Part shown: positions 51,258 to 59,793 of the stretch, one piece after another
Layout: each line of letters starts with the position of its first letter
Position numbering within the stretch: the stretch's first letter is position 1
Assembly (NCBI RefSeq): GCF_001884065.1
Contig: NZ_MACH01000092.1
Location: 349,414-413,413 of the forward strand
Source: Bacillus proteolyticus
GTDB taxonomy: Bacteria; Bacillota; Bacilli; Bacillales; Bacillaceae_G
Reading direction: 5' to 3'
DNA: 64,000 nt
Made by a program: the position numbers and the translations under genes
Notes under the pieces: generated by a model
The model's database searches: none
What the model was told of the DNA's origin: nothing
Seen by the model: only the letters and a program-made list of their open reading frames with translations

Positions 51258-51291
51258 AAAGGCTGACTTCCCTTTAGAAATCAGCCTTTAC
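51258..51291 (-). terminator. Terminator after the 38-residue gene
   Basis: AAAGGCTGA (51258-51266) and TCAGCCTTT (51281-51289) pair; lies 34 bases past the stop at 51324. Confidence 0.75.
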
Positions 51292-51323
51292 ACGTTATTC
51301 GTCTTTAAATTCTTTACAAAATT

Positions 51324-51440
51324 TCATAATACTTCTTTCTCTTCATCATTTCCGGAAACTAAATTCCCTAAAACATCCGCAGTAACTTCGACTACAAATT
51401 CACAAATCCCTGCTACAACTTCTCCAATTACTTCCTCCAT
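51324..51440 (-). CDS. Small acidic protein, 38 residues
   Basis: ATG at 51440 preceded by AAGGGGGTGG. The product MEEVIGEVVAGICEFVVEVT continues into an acidic tail (GNDEEKEVL). The first half is an amphipathic, partly hydrophobic helix with a single Cys. It has its own ribosome site and terminator, so it is likely real. It is too short to have been called automatically. No family recognised. Confidence 0.55.
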   Translation of the reverse strand: MEEVIGEVVAGICEFVVEVTADVLGNLVSGNDEEKEVL

Positions 51441-51661
51441 CTTTCCACCCCCTTGTTTTATGGAACTTATTTGTAGTATAGGAGATATTGGTTAATTTTA
51501 ACTATCGGAAAAAGTGACAAAAACATTACAGATTTGTAAGCTATTTCAATGTTTTTTGAATTTATACTTCTCCTCTTTGAAACTTTAAGTATTATTAACA
51601 ACCAGATAGGTCATCATAATATAAAGTATTTAAGAATCCTAATTTAAAGGAGGCGTGTAAA

Positions 51662-51814
51662 ATATACTACGTAAAACTAATTAAAGGTCAATCTTTCTAT
51701 GCTTTTGATCATCGTTTCTTAATATCTCAAGAAGAAGCGGTTTCGGAAAAGATTTTTAATCACTTACGCCGTAATGAATTCTTTGAAGTGCGTAAAGAAG
51801 AATATTCTGCCTAA
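51662..51814 (+). CDS. Small protein, 50 residues, with AUA at the start position
   Basis: AAAGGAGG lies eight bases before ATA (51662-51664), the ideal spacing, and the frame runs 50 codons to TAA at 51812-51814, followed by a terminator. The only in-frame codons upstream of the ATA are non-start codons, back to a TAA. The peptide (YYVKLIKGQSFYAFDHRFLI then SQEEAVSEKIFNHLRRNEFF) looks like a true small protein. ATA may be an authentic non-standard start or a mutated ATG. No family recognised. Confidence 0.5.
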   Translation: MYYVKLIKGQSFYAFDHRFLISQEEAVSEKIFNHLRRNEFFEVRKEEYSA

Positions 51815-51820
51815 AGTATG

Positions 51821-51871
51821 AAAGGCATCAAAAAATGACTCTCATAATTGGGATTTTTTCTTGATGCTTTT
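51821..51871 (+). terminator. Terminator after the AUA-start small gene
   Basis: AAAGGCATCA and TTGATGCTTT (51861-51870) pair with A/T runs continuing the stem; seven bases past the stop. Confidence 0.75.
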
Positions 51872-51984
51872 ATATTATCTCCCTCTATTCAACATTACTC
51901 CTTAATTTTCTTAAAATCTTATAGTATATGTCCAAGCTAATTCATCCTTACCTTCATATTTTAGTATATGAGGAGGTGACGAAT

Positions 51985-52419
51985 ATGACTCATATCATTG
52001 ATTACCAAGCTACTCAACCTTTAAATAAAACCGGTGAAACAACTTTTGTAATTCCCCATTCCCCAGAAAAAGCAATTCTAGCAAATATTAAATTAAAAAT
52101 TTCAAGAAGAGATGCACGTAATAATCGAGTTGAATTAATTGCTACAGTTGGAGTTGAAGGTATAACTGAGATTTCACAAGTTTTATTCCGAATTTTCCGT
52201 GACAATACAGAAATCTTCAACGCTCAAGTAGGGATTGAATCTACAGATTCTGAGCAATTTTACGCGCAAACATTTCAAGCTATAGATCAAAATGTTAGCT
52301 GCGGGACTCACGAATATTCATTAACTGTAGAAAACCTTACTAGTGGTGCAAGTGCAAATGTTGTTGGTCCACTATCTTTTAGCGGTTTAGCTATTGGACA
52401 AGATCATAAGTGTTGCTAA
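51985..52419 (+). CDS. Exosporium-type protein (ExsC-like)
   Basis: 144 residues from the ATG at 51985 (GAGGAGGTG upstream). Beta-rich throughout: FVIPHSPEKAILANIKLKIS, RVELIATVGVEGITEISQVL, FRIFRDNTEIFNAQVGIEST, YSLTVENLTSGASANVVGPL, and a C terminus ending HKCC. This resembles a known B. cereus exosporium protein (ExsC) as remembered; a database check is needed. The terminal Cys pair would allow cross-linking in the spore shell. Confidence 0.6.
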   Translation: MTHIIDYQATQPLNKTGETTFVIPHSPEKAILANIKLKISRRDARNNRVELIATVGVEGITEISQVLFRIFRDNTEIFNAQVGIESTDSEQFYAQTFQAIDQNVSCGTHEYSLTVENLTSGASANVVGPLSFSGLAIGQDHKCC

Positions 52420-52722
52420 GTAAATTTGTTGTTTAATTTTGTATTTCAAAAAAGCGAGACGTAGTATATACGTTCTCGCTTTTTTATTTTCTCTATATTT
52501 ATTCTTACGTTCAATTAGTATTTAATCATAATTTTTCACATTTCGATTTACTTATTCCTTCAATTAAAAAATCAAATTTTTAACAAATCAAAAATATTGA
52601 AATCCATTTATGAAACACGTAATATAGACTCTGACTCTAAAAAAGTTCGTACAAAACACTATATAAATAAGGAGGTTTTATATACGAGTTTTTCATTTTA
52701 AAAGACAGAGAGGTTTTATATT
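52420..52722. other. Intergenic region before the MFS gene
   Basis: Holds the terminator at 52448-52485; the rest is AT-rich. Two similar ribosome-site blocks, AGGAGGTTTTATATA (52671-52685) and AGAGGTTTTATATT (52708-52721), stand before the MFS start, the first without a usable start codon. Confidence 0.5.
52448..52485 (+). terminator. Terminator after the exosporium-type gene
   Basis: AAAAAGCGAGA (52449-52459) and TCTCGCTTTTT (52474-52484) pair perfectly and end in T residues. Confidence 0.85.
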
Positions 52723-53925
52723 ATGTGGCGTAACAAAAACGTTTGGATTGTTCTAATTGGGGAGTTTATTGCTGGTCTAGGATTATGGCTTGGTATACTT
52801 GGTAACCTGGAATTTATGCAAAAATATGTCCCTTCTGATTTCATGAAATCAGTTATATTATTTATCGGACTATTAGCAGGAGTTCTAGTCGGTCCTATGG
52901 CTGGCCGTGTCATCGATCAGTATGAAAAGAAAAAAGTTCTTCTATATGCTGGCTTCGGTCGGGTTTTAAGTGTTATTTTTATGTTTTTCGCTATTCAATA
53001 TGAAAGTATCGCCTTTATGATTGCATTTATGATTGCACTTCAAATTTCAGCTGCATTTTATTTCCCTGCATTACAATCTGTAATTCCTCTAATCGTTCGT
53101 GAGCATGAGTTATTACAGATGAACGGTGTACATATGAATGTTGGTACAATCGCTCGTATTGCGGGTACTTCACTAGGTGGAATTCTTTTAGTTGTAATGA
53201 GTTTACAGTATATGTATGCCTTCTCAATGGCAGCATACGCTTTATTATTCCTCTCAACTTTCTTCCTACAATTTGAAGATAAAAAGTCAACTACATCAAG
53301 TAAACAATCAGCTAAAGATAATAGCTTTATGGAAGTATTTCGTATTTTAAAAGGAATTCCTATTGCTTTTACAGCACTTATATTAAGTATTATCCCTCTA
53401 TTATTTATAGCTGGATTCAATTTAATGGTTATTAACATTAGCGAAATGCAACACGATCCAACGATTAAAGGATTCATATATACAATTGAAGGTGTAGCAT
53501 TTATGTTAGGTGCCTTCGTTATTAAACGTTTATCTGATCATTTCAAACCTGAAAAGTTACTATATTTCTTCGCAATTTGTACCGCTTTTGCACACCTTTC
53601 ATTGTTCTTTAGCGATATAAAATGGATGGCTCTTACATCGTTTGGTTTGTTTGGCTTTAGTGTCGGCTGTTTCTTCCCTATTATGTCGACAATTTTCCAA
53701 ACGAAAGTAGAAAAAAGCTATCACGGCCGCCTCTTCTCATTCCGTAATATGTTTGAGAGAGTTATGTTCCAAATTGTCTTACTTGGAACTGGCTTCTTCT
53801 TAGATACGATCGGGTTACAATATATGGTTCTCATTTTCGGAGTCATTTCATTGTTAATTATTTTCATTTCCCTATCTAAACAGAAACAATATGAAAAACA
53901 ACCTTCGCAATCTGCGAATTTATAA
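52723..53925 (+). CDS. MFS transporter
   Basis: 400 residues, twelve membrane helices. Motif-A-like GRVIDQYEKKKVLLYAGFGR and the helix-4 FPALQSVIPLIVREHELLQM region are typical of the enterobactin-exporter/macrolide-efflux-like MFS group. SLGGILLVVM and IKRLSDHFKPEKLLYF follow. Substrate unknown. GAGAGG precedes the ATG. Single gene. Confidence 0.85.
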   Translation: MWRNKNVWIVLIGEFIAGLGLWLGILGNLEFMQKYVPSDFMKSVILFIGLLAGVLVGPMAGRVIDQYEKKKVLLYAGFGRVLSVIFMFFAIQYESIAFMIAFMIALQISAAFYFPALQSVIPLIVREHELLQMNGVHMNVGTIARIAGTSLGGILLVVMSLQYMYAFSMAAYALLFLSTFFLQFEDKKSTTSSKQSAKDNSFMEVFRILKGIPIAFTALILSIIPLLFIAGFNLMVINISEMQHDPTIKGFIYTIEGVAFMLGAFVIKRLSDHFKPEKLLYFFAICTAFAHLSLFFSDIKWMALTSFGLFGFSVGCFFPIMSTIFQTKVEKSYHGRLFSFRNMFERVMFQIVLLGTGFFLDTIGLQYMVLIFGVISLLIIFISLSKQKQYEKQPSQSANL

Positions 53926-54092
53926 AACTAATACTTCTTAAGAATGGATCCAGTATTTTAATATGGCTCCATTCTTTTTCAATTTCTAGGATTGAAATTT
54001 ATATGCTTTGTATAGTTCCAATTTTTAAAGGAGTATCCCCTACTACTTTCGAATACAATAAATTATAGATTCTTCAAAAAGGAGCTGTGGAA

Positions 54093-54386
54093 ATGTCTGC
54101 TGGTATCCAATTATTAATTACCCTTCTGTTTTCATTCGTTATGTTTGGCGCCCTTAATTTTTTAGCCATTTCCTTATCTCAAAATAACTTTAAAAGAAGG
54201 ATTGTGGCGGGTTTCGTATTTTTACTGCTGACTCCCGTTGTTTTTTTGACAACTTTAACCTTTGCTTCTATTTTCGACAAAAGTGTGTTTGGATCTGCTA
54301 CTTTAGCATTTATCATGGCTACTATATATATTTTAAATGGGCTAATCGTCCTTATTTCCTCTACTTTTATCCCCCAAAAAGCATAA
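54093..54386 (+). CDS. Small membrane protein, 97 residues
   Basis: ATG at 54093 (AAGGAG eight bases upstream; the GTG at 54087 is too close to that site). Three hydrophobic segments (about 4-27, 35-55, 66-90) with a basic loop QNNFKRRIV. No family recognised. Confidence 0.65.
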   Translation: MSAGIQLLITLLFSFVMFGALNFLAISLSQNNFKRRIVAGFVFLLLTPVVFLTTLTFASIFDKSVFGSATLAFIMATIYILNGLIVLISSTFIPQKA

Positions 54387-54402
54387 TAAAATATATCCTG
54401 CT

Positions 54403-54445
54403 AGGCATGAATACTAGTATTACGCTAGATTCATGCCTTTTATTT
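54403..54445 (+). terminator. Terminator after the small membrane-protein gene
   Basis: AGGCATGAAT (54403-54412) and ATTCATGCCT (54429-54438) pair and a T run follows. Confidence 0.85.
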
Positions 54446-54571
54446 TTTACTATGCTTTTCCAAATTTTTATGCGAAATTAAGTATTTCTTTAAAAAAATT
54501 TTAACTTTATTTATTACAATATCCCTATCGTATTCGCACGTTTATTAACAATAGTATGAAAGGAGCACAAA

Positions 54572-54940
54572 ATGAAAAAGTTTCTACTTACAATAGCTAT
54601 ACTAGTCGTCCTACTTAGCGGATGCAGCAATAACGATATATACGGTTCTTGGGAAGTTGTTGACAACAAAAACGGTCAATGTCCTGTATTATATAAATTT
54701 GAAACAATTGTAAAAGAAGAAAAGAAAGAAAAGGTTGTTCAAAATTTAGTAGAAATGCAAACAACAAAGAAAAAAGAAGATTTATATAAAGGTTCGTTTG
54801 TGAAAAATTCTAATGTATATCACATTGATTATGGTAACTCTTTTACATCGGATCAAACTTTGAAAGTTGTCGATAATAAATTAAATGTATACTTTATAAA
54901 CGTAGAAAAGATGTGTACTTATAAAAAAACAAGTGATTAA
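54572..54940 (+). CDS. Small lipoprotein, 122 residues
   Basis: N-terminal lipoprotein signal with lipobox LLSGC (Cys about 18), then DIYGSWEVVDNKNGQCPVLY and a lysine/glutamate-rich strand region (VKEEKKEKVVQNLVEMQTTK), ending VEKMCTYKKTSD. The two further Cys may form a disulphide outside the cell. Function unknown. AAAGGAG precedes the ATG. Confidence 0.75.
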   Translation: MKKFLLTIAILVVLLSGCSNNDIYGSWEVVDNKNGQCPVLYKFETIVKEEKKEKVVQNLVEMQTTKKKEDLYKGSFVKNSNVYHIDYGNSFTSDQTLKVVDNKLNVYFINVEKMCTYKKTSD

Positions 54941-54955
54941 CTATATGTATTTTAC

Positions 54956-54985
54956 AAAACCGCAAAATATATTTTTGCGGTTTTC
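54956..54985 (+). terminator. Terminator after the lipoprotein gene
   Basis: AAAACCGCAAAA (54956-54967) and TTTTGCGGTTTT (54973-54984) pair perfectly. Confidence 0.85.
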
Positions 54986-55080
54986 CACTATAGATGTTTT
55001 CTTATAAAAATATGTACCCTTTTAAATCCTTTAATTATAATATAAAATTGATTAACAATTTTTTTATTGTGAGGTGCTTT

Positions 55081-55278
55081 TTGAAAAGCTTAAGTTTTTT
55101 AATTATATCAACAGTTTGTTCCGTAATCCTTATTTTATGGAATGCTATTTCATTCTATGAAAAATATACTACTGCGAATTCATACTATTGGATTAGCGGC
55201 ATACTTGGTATAGTTTTCGTATTCTTTTTAATACAAAACATCCGAGATATTATAAACAAAGATTATAAAACATCATAA
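55081..55278 (+). CDS. Small two-helix membrane protein
   Basis: 65 residues from a TTG at 55081 with GAGGTG just upstream; the earlier ATG at 54994 lies over the terminator and is not used. Membrane segments at about 5-23 and 37-56, then a basic tail (NIRDIINKDYKTS). No family recognised. Confidence 0.5.
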   Translation: MKSLSFLIISTVCSVILILWNAISFYEKYTTANSYYWISGILGIVFVFFLIQNIRDIINKDYKTS

Positions 55279-55426
55279 CTGTTATAGAAAAATATATAAT
55301 GGTGTAATCCTCCCTCTAAAATTGTCAATCGTTTTAATTTTCATAAAAAAATGATAAAATGTAAACATGTGTTTTCAGAATAATTAAAAACGCAGAAAGA
55401 AAACACTGTTTTTAGGAGGGGTTTTG

Positions 55427-56626
55427 ATGACTTACACGTTAGCAACTAGAATGAAAGCATTCCAATCTTCTATATTTAGTGAATTAGGGGCCTATAAAAA
55501 AGAGAAAATTGCAGCAGGTCATAAAATGATCGATTTAAGTATCGGGAATCCTGATATGCCTCCTGCTGATTTCGTAAGAGAAGCAATGGTACATACGGCG
55601 AGTGAAAAAGAAAGCTATGGATACACATTAACAGGCATACAAGAATTTCACGAAGCTGTAACTGAATATTACAACAACACTCATAACGTTATATTAAATG
55701 CTGAAAAAGAAGTTTTATTATTAATGGGTTCACAAGACGGACTCGTTCATTTACCGATGGTTTTTGCAAATCCGGGAGATATTATATTAGTTCCTGATCC
55801 AGGATATACGGCTTATGAAACAGGAATTCAAATGGCCGGCGCAACATCTTACTACATGCCATTAAAGAAAGAAAATGATTTCTTACCTAGCTTAGAAGTT
55901 ATCCCTGAAGAAATTGCCAATAAAGCTAAGATGATGATTTTGAACTTCCCAGGGAATCCAGTTCCAGCAATGGCTCATGAAGATTTCTTTAAAGAAGTAA
56001 TCGCATTCGCGAAAAAACATAATATTATCGTTGTCCATGATTTTGCTTATGCTGAATTTTATTTTGATGGCCAAAAGCCAATTAGCTTCTTATCTGTACC
56101 TGGCGCAAAAGAAGTTGGCGTTGAAATTAATTCTTTATCTAAAAGTTATAGTTTAGCTGGTAGCCGTATTGGTTATATGATTGGTAACGAAGAAATCGTC
56201 GGTGCGCTTACGCAATTTAAGTCTAATACAGATTACGGCGTGTTTTTACCAATTCAAAAAGCTGCATCCGCTGCATTACGACACGGCGCTTCTTTTTGTG
56301 AGAAAAACCGTGGAATTTACCAAGAACGTAGAGATACTTTAGTAGATGGATTCCGCCAATTTGGCTGGAATGTCGATAAACCCGCTGGGAGTATGTTCGT
56401 TTGGGCTGAAATTCCGAAAGGATGGACCTCTCTAAAGTTCGCTTATGCACTTATGGATCGTGCGAATGTCGTTGTCACACCAGGTCATGCTTTCGGTCCT
56501 CACGGCGAAGGCTTTGTACGTATTGCACTAGTTCAAGATAAAGTAGTATTGCAAGAAGCAGTTGAAAACATTAAAAATAGCGGTATTTTCTCTATTGAAA
56601 AAATAGAAGAATTAGTTAAAAATTAA
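55427..56626 (+). CDS. Class I/II PLP-dependent aminotransferase
   Basis: 399 residues from the ATG at 55427 (GGAGGGG upstream). LSIGNPDMPPADFV, PDPGYTAYETGIQMAGA, LNFPGNPVPAMA, and the PLP lysine Lys239 in NSLSKSYSLAGSRIGY are typical of fold-type I aminotransferases of the DapL/PatA/YugH kind. NPVPA is unusual where NPTGA/NPT-x is common. It transfers an amino group to a 2-oxo acid; the amino acid is not readable. It leads a same-strand run with the FabZ-like and pantothenate kinase genes. Confidence 0.87.
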   Translation: MTYTLATRMKAFQSSIFSELGAYKKEKIAAGHKMIDLSIGNPDMPPADFVREAMVHTASEKESYGYTLTGIQEFHEAVTEYYNNTHNVILNAEKEVLLLMGSQDGLVHLPMVFANPGDIILVPDPGYTAYETGIQMAGATSYYMPLKKENDFLPSLEVIPEEIANKAKMMILNFPGNPVPAMAHEDFFKEVIAFAKKHNIIVVHDFAYAEFYFDGQKPISFLSVPGAKEVGVEINSLSKSYSLAGSRIGYMIGNEEIVGALTQFKSNTDYGVFLPIQKAASAALRHGASFCEKNRGIYQERRDTLVDGFRQFGWNVDKPAGSMFVWAEIPKGWTSLKFAYALMDRANVVVTPGHAFGPHGEGFVRIALVQDKVVLQEAVENIKNSGIFSIEKIEELVKN

Positions 56627-56634
56627 TAGTAACT

Positions 56635-56660
56635 CCCCTGCTTAACTTTAGCAGGGGTAT
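56635..56660 (+). terminator. Possible weak terminator
   Basis: CCCCTGC (56635-56641) and GCAGGGG (56651-56657) pair, but only a mixed TATTATTATT tract follows, so read-through into the next gene is likely. Confidence 0.55.
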
Positions 56661-56681
56661 TATTATTCCTGGAGGTACGGT

Positions 56682-57080
56682 ATGAATATTAAAGATACTC
56701 TTCCCCATCGCTATCCATTTTTAATGGTTGATAAAATTACAAACGTTAAAGAATCACAATCAGCTACAGGATACAAACTAATTACAAATAACGAATGGTT
56801 TATTAATGAAAGTCAAAACTACATGCCTCATATGTTAATTGTAGAAGCACTTGCCCAACTTAGTGCTTTTGTAAGTACAGGTGAATCTGAAGGACTTGGT
56901 TTCCTCTCCTCTTTAGATGGGGTGGAATTTCATGCAAATGCGTATCCTGGTGATAAACTTGACTTACATTATGAATTAACACGTAACAGACGAGGTTTTA
57001 TTCTTGGAAAAGGAATTGCCTCTGTAAACGGTCAATCAATCGTTACCATTGAAAAGCTATTAATATATCAAGCTGATTAA
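56682..57080 (+). CDS. FabZ-like hot-dog protein lacking the catalytic histidine
   Basis: 132 residues. LPHRYPFLMVDKIT at the N terminus and LIVEALAQLSAF (Glu55 in the catalytic-acid place) are FabZ features. The G-H-F-P-G stretch that carries the catalytic His in FabZ is replaced by INESQNYMPH, and no other His takes its place by simple alignment. It therefore may be an acyl-thioester binding protein or a thioesterase rather than a dehydratase. It lies between an aminotransferase and pantothenate kinase. GGAGG precedes the ATG. Confidence 0.75.
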   Translation: MNIKDTLPHRYPFLMVDKITNVKESQSATGYKLITNNEWFINESQNYMPHMLIVEALAQLSAFVSTGESEGLGFLSSLDGVEFHANAYPGDKLDLHYELTRNRRGFILGKGIASVNGQSIVTIEKLLIYQAD

Positions 57081-57107
57081 ACATATTACATAGTAAGGAG
57101 TAGGAAA

Positions 57108-57929
57108 ATGCGGAATGTTGTTGGTATTGATGCTGGGGGAACATTAACAAAAATTGCTTACTTTAACGAAATGAACAAATTAGTTTTTGAAAAATTTTAT
57201 TCATATGAACAAGAAAGAATTAAAGAATGGCTTCATAATAATAATTCAATTACACAATTATGCATTACAGGTGGTAAAGCTAAACAGTTAGAACAACTAC
57301 TTTCAGGTTCATATGAAATAGTAGAGTTAAACGAGTTTGAAGCTACTTTAGCAGGAGTACGATACATACTAAAAGAAGAAAAACGTGCTATTAACAACTT
57401 TGTATTAACAAATATCGGTACAGGTACTTCCATTCACTACGTTCACGACAAGCAATACGTTCGCGCTGGGGGAACTGGAGTTGGCGGTGGTACTATTATG
57501 GGTCTTTCAAAACTATTAACAAATATAGATCATTTTGAAGATGTGATTCCGCTTACGAAAATTGGTTCAAGAAAAAGTCTAGATATTACAGTTGGAGATA
57601 TTTATGGCGGGATTCTCTCCCCTATTGATAATAACTTAACTGCTAGCAATTTCGGAAAAGCGACCATTACAGACTCAAATTATAGTAGTTCAGATATACT
57701 CGCTACCGTTCAAGGACTTGTCGGTGAAGTCGTCACAGCATTAAGCCTTCAATTCGCCGAAGCGAAAAATATTGACCATATCATTTACATCGGTTCTACT
57801 CTATGTAATAACGTACATCTTCAAAATATTATTAGTAGCTATACAGAATATCAAAACAAAATACCAGTCTTTTTACGAGACGGCGGTTATAGTGGTGCGA
57901 TTGGTGCTTTACTTCATGGTATGAAATAA
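57108..57929 (+). CDS. coaW: Type II pantothenate kinase (CoaW-like)
   Basis: 273 residues. [15 protein letters not shown] is the phosphate-1 motif of the actin/sugar-kinase fold, [29 protein letters not shown] (two pieces) the nucleotide and substrate region, and [15 protein letters not shown] with [13 protein letters not shown] the C-terminal end, as in staphylococcal type II PanK. It phosphorylates pantothenate, the first step to CoA. The B. cereus group also carries a type III enzyme, so this would be a second form. AAGGAG precedes the ATG. Confidence 0.82.
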   Translation: MRNVVGIDAGGTLTKIAYFNEMNKLVFEKFYSYEQERIKEWLHNNNSITQLCITGGKAKQLEQLLSGSYEIVELNEFEATLAGVRYILKEEKRAINNFVLTNIGTGTSIHYVHDKQYVRAGGTGVGGGTIMGLSKLLTNIDHFEDVIPLTKIGSRKSLDITVGDIYGGILSPIDNNLTASNFGKATITDSNYSSSDILATVQGLVGEVVTALSLQFAEAKNIDHIIYIGSTLCNNVHLQNIISSYTEYQNKIPVFLRDGGYSGAIGALLHGMK

Positions 57930-57955
57930 AAAAGCTGACTTTTGTCAGCTTTTTT
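57928..57955. terminator. Bidirectional terminator
   Basis: AAAAAAGCTGAC (57928-57939) and GTCAGCTTTTTT (57944-57955) pair perfectly between convergent genes. Confidence 0.88.
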
Positions 57956-58454
57956 GCAATGGTACTTCAAATTCAATAATTGATTCTCCGTTCTTACCAA
58001 TTCGTTCCACACTAATTCTATTTATTACACACTTCAACTTCTCATGAAAACTAGGAATCTCCTTCGCTATTTCAGTTGCTAACTCAGGGCTACTTTCTCT
58101 TCCGACTGTTACATGCGGTATGTACGGAATGTCTCTTTTTAAAAATCGTAATAAGGGGCCTGTATACAATTTATCATGTAGTTTTTCTATTTGTTCTTTC
58201 CCCTTTTCAACTCCTAAAAACAAATAGTCTCTCACACTTGTTATACGACTTGCAAACTCAATTTCAATTTCTCCTATCCCTTTTGCCAAATTCAAAATAT
58301 GTGATTTCAGCTCATCATTCGAAATGGAACTTTCAAATGGAAATACAATTGTTATATGCGGTCGAATTAATCCGAATAAAGGATCATGCTTTTCTCTCAT
58401 ACTCTCTATTTCATCAATGGGCATGTTATGTAAAAACAGTAGAATTGTACGCAT
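57945..58454 (-). CDS. 2H phosphoesterase (2'-5' RNA ligase family, YjcG-like)
   Basis: 169 residues from the ATG at 58454 (GGAGG upstream). The two H-x-T motifs of the fold are PHITIVF (His33, Thr35) and PHVTVGR (His114, Thr116). The family hydrolyses cyclic or 2'-5' phosphodiesters in RNA or nucleotides. Cytosolic; substrate unknown. Single gene. Confidence 0.87.
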   Translation of the reverse strand: MRTILLFLHNMPIDEIESMREKHDPLFGLIRPHITIVFPFESSISNDELKSHILNLAKGIGEIEIEFASRITSVRDYLFLGVEKGKEQIEKLHDKLYTGPLLRFLKRDIPYIPHVTVGRESSPELATEIAKEIPSFHEKLKCVINRISVERIGKNGESIIEFEVPLQKS

Positions 58455-58643
58455 CTCTTTCTCCTCCACTTAGTATACTTCTTTTATTTCTGTTTTTTTT
58501 AATCATAAAACAAGAACATCGCCTCTTCAATAACAACAGGTGAAAGTTACCAAAATCTATTTCATGAAATTCATTAAAACGACTGCGTATGTTTGTTATA
58601 TTGAACGTCGGACTAAATCCCATTATTTTTAAGAGGACCATAA

Positions 58644-59754
58644 TTGAGTAAAAAAGAAAAAAAACCTAGTTAGCAAAACAAGCTATAGCTAAACTATATA
58701 CTTCCTCCCCCATTATCGTAACTAGTAAAGAGGGTTATGCAGCTATTGATAAAGAGCATATTCAACTGTTCAAATTCATATCAAAAACGAAAGAAATCTC
58801 AAGTATAGCAATATACGACTTGAAAGAATTCGATACACTTTCAATTGACCAATACTTAATTAAAGCTGTTATGATGTTTAAAAGCATACATAAAACATTC
58901 GAGTTTATTCCAACCGAACAAACGAAAGATATCGAAAAACTTCTACAAACAAATACTTCTATTCAAATAGAAAAAATCAAACGTAAATGGTTTAATAAAA
59001 TACTCGGATACCGTAGTCAAACAAAATGGAAAATGATTTTTGCTAGCGCAATATATTTGTTTTTTCTATTTACTGCATTTAGTGGTTTTACAGAAGAAAA
59101 GACAAAAGAAACTGCTAATGTAAAACAATCAAAAACTACATCAACAGCCTCAGAACAAAAAAAGACGATGACTAGTACAGAGCAACCAAAAGAAAATGTA
59201 TTAAAAATGGCTGACGGCAAAAATGTGAATATGCTTATTTATGAACAATATGGCGTAAAATATCAATCTCATGAACCTACTGATATAGAATTTTCAAAAG
59301 ATAAAACTGTTCTCGAACACTTTGAAAAAATGGCTCAAAAACATAACATGTCAGTCCCTGAATACATCGAAAAAGAGGATGAAATTGTAGCGGCTAATAT
59401 TCAAAGAGAGAAAGAAGAACTTGCTAATAAACAAACTAAAGCGGACGTTACTAACTATAGCACTACCGATTCTTCTCAATCTAAAAAAATATACAAAATG
59501 TACTTAATCAATTAAATAATGACATTAATACGTGGAAATCAATGAGTGGTGATAATTTAACTCAAGCAGATGTAACAGTTATTAACAATGATTTAAAACT
59601 TGTACTTGAACATGTTCAAGATTTAGAAGATGAAGTAGGATCGACTCCACAAACAGAGCAATTTAAACGTGCAGTAAATGCTCATATGAGAGCATTTGAA
59701 ATTGGTTCAGCTAAAGATGTTTCGAAACTTGTATTACAAGCAAATAGTCTATAA
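58644..59754 (+). pseudogene. Membrane-anchored protein gene with two probable frameshifts
   Basis: A site AAGAGGA precedes TTG at 58644. The frame reads MSKKEKKPS and stops at TAG, but one extra T near 58670 would join it to a long frame (LAKQAIAKLYTSSPIIVTSK, KEGYAAIDKEHIQLFKFISK) that runs to 59515, has a basic patch and a membrane helix (about 59038-59095) and a Lys/Glu-rich extracellular part. At the A7 tract 59483-59489 one extra A would join it to the frame that ends at 59754 (NVLNQLNNDINTWKSMSGDN, DLKLVLEHVQDLEDEV). Neither inner start has a ribosome site. The corrected protein would be about 370 residues. Family not recognised. Confidence 0.6.
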
Positions 59755-59793
59755 AAATAAAAACTTCTCAAATGAGAAGTTTTTATTTTTATA
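59750..59793. terminator. Bidirectional terminator with a very long stem
   Basis: Two arms of 21 bases (59750-59770 and 59773-59793) pair perfectly around a two-base loop; the lower part is A/T runs, the upper part ACTTCTCA/TGAGAAGT. It ends the plus-strand gene and the convergent CcdC-like gene. Confidence 0.85.

Noticed and set aside
52671-52700. Leader peptide at the first of two similar ribosome-site blocks before the MFS gene
   Set aside because: The expected start is ACG and the frame has five codons. It is noted only as a duplicated sequence.
58076-58543. 155-codon plus-strand frame, Leu/Phe-rich
   Set aside because: Mirror of the 2H phosphoesterase gene, without a start signal.
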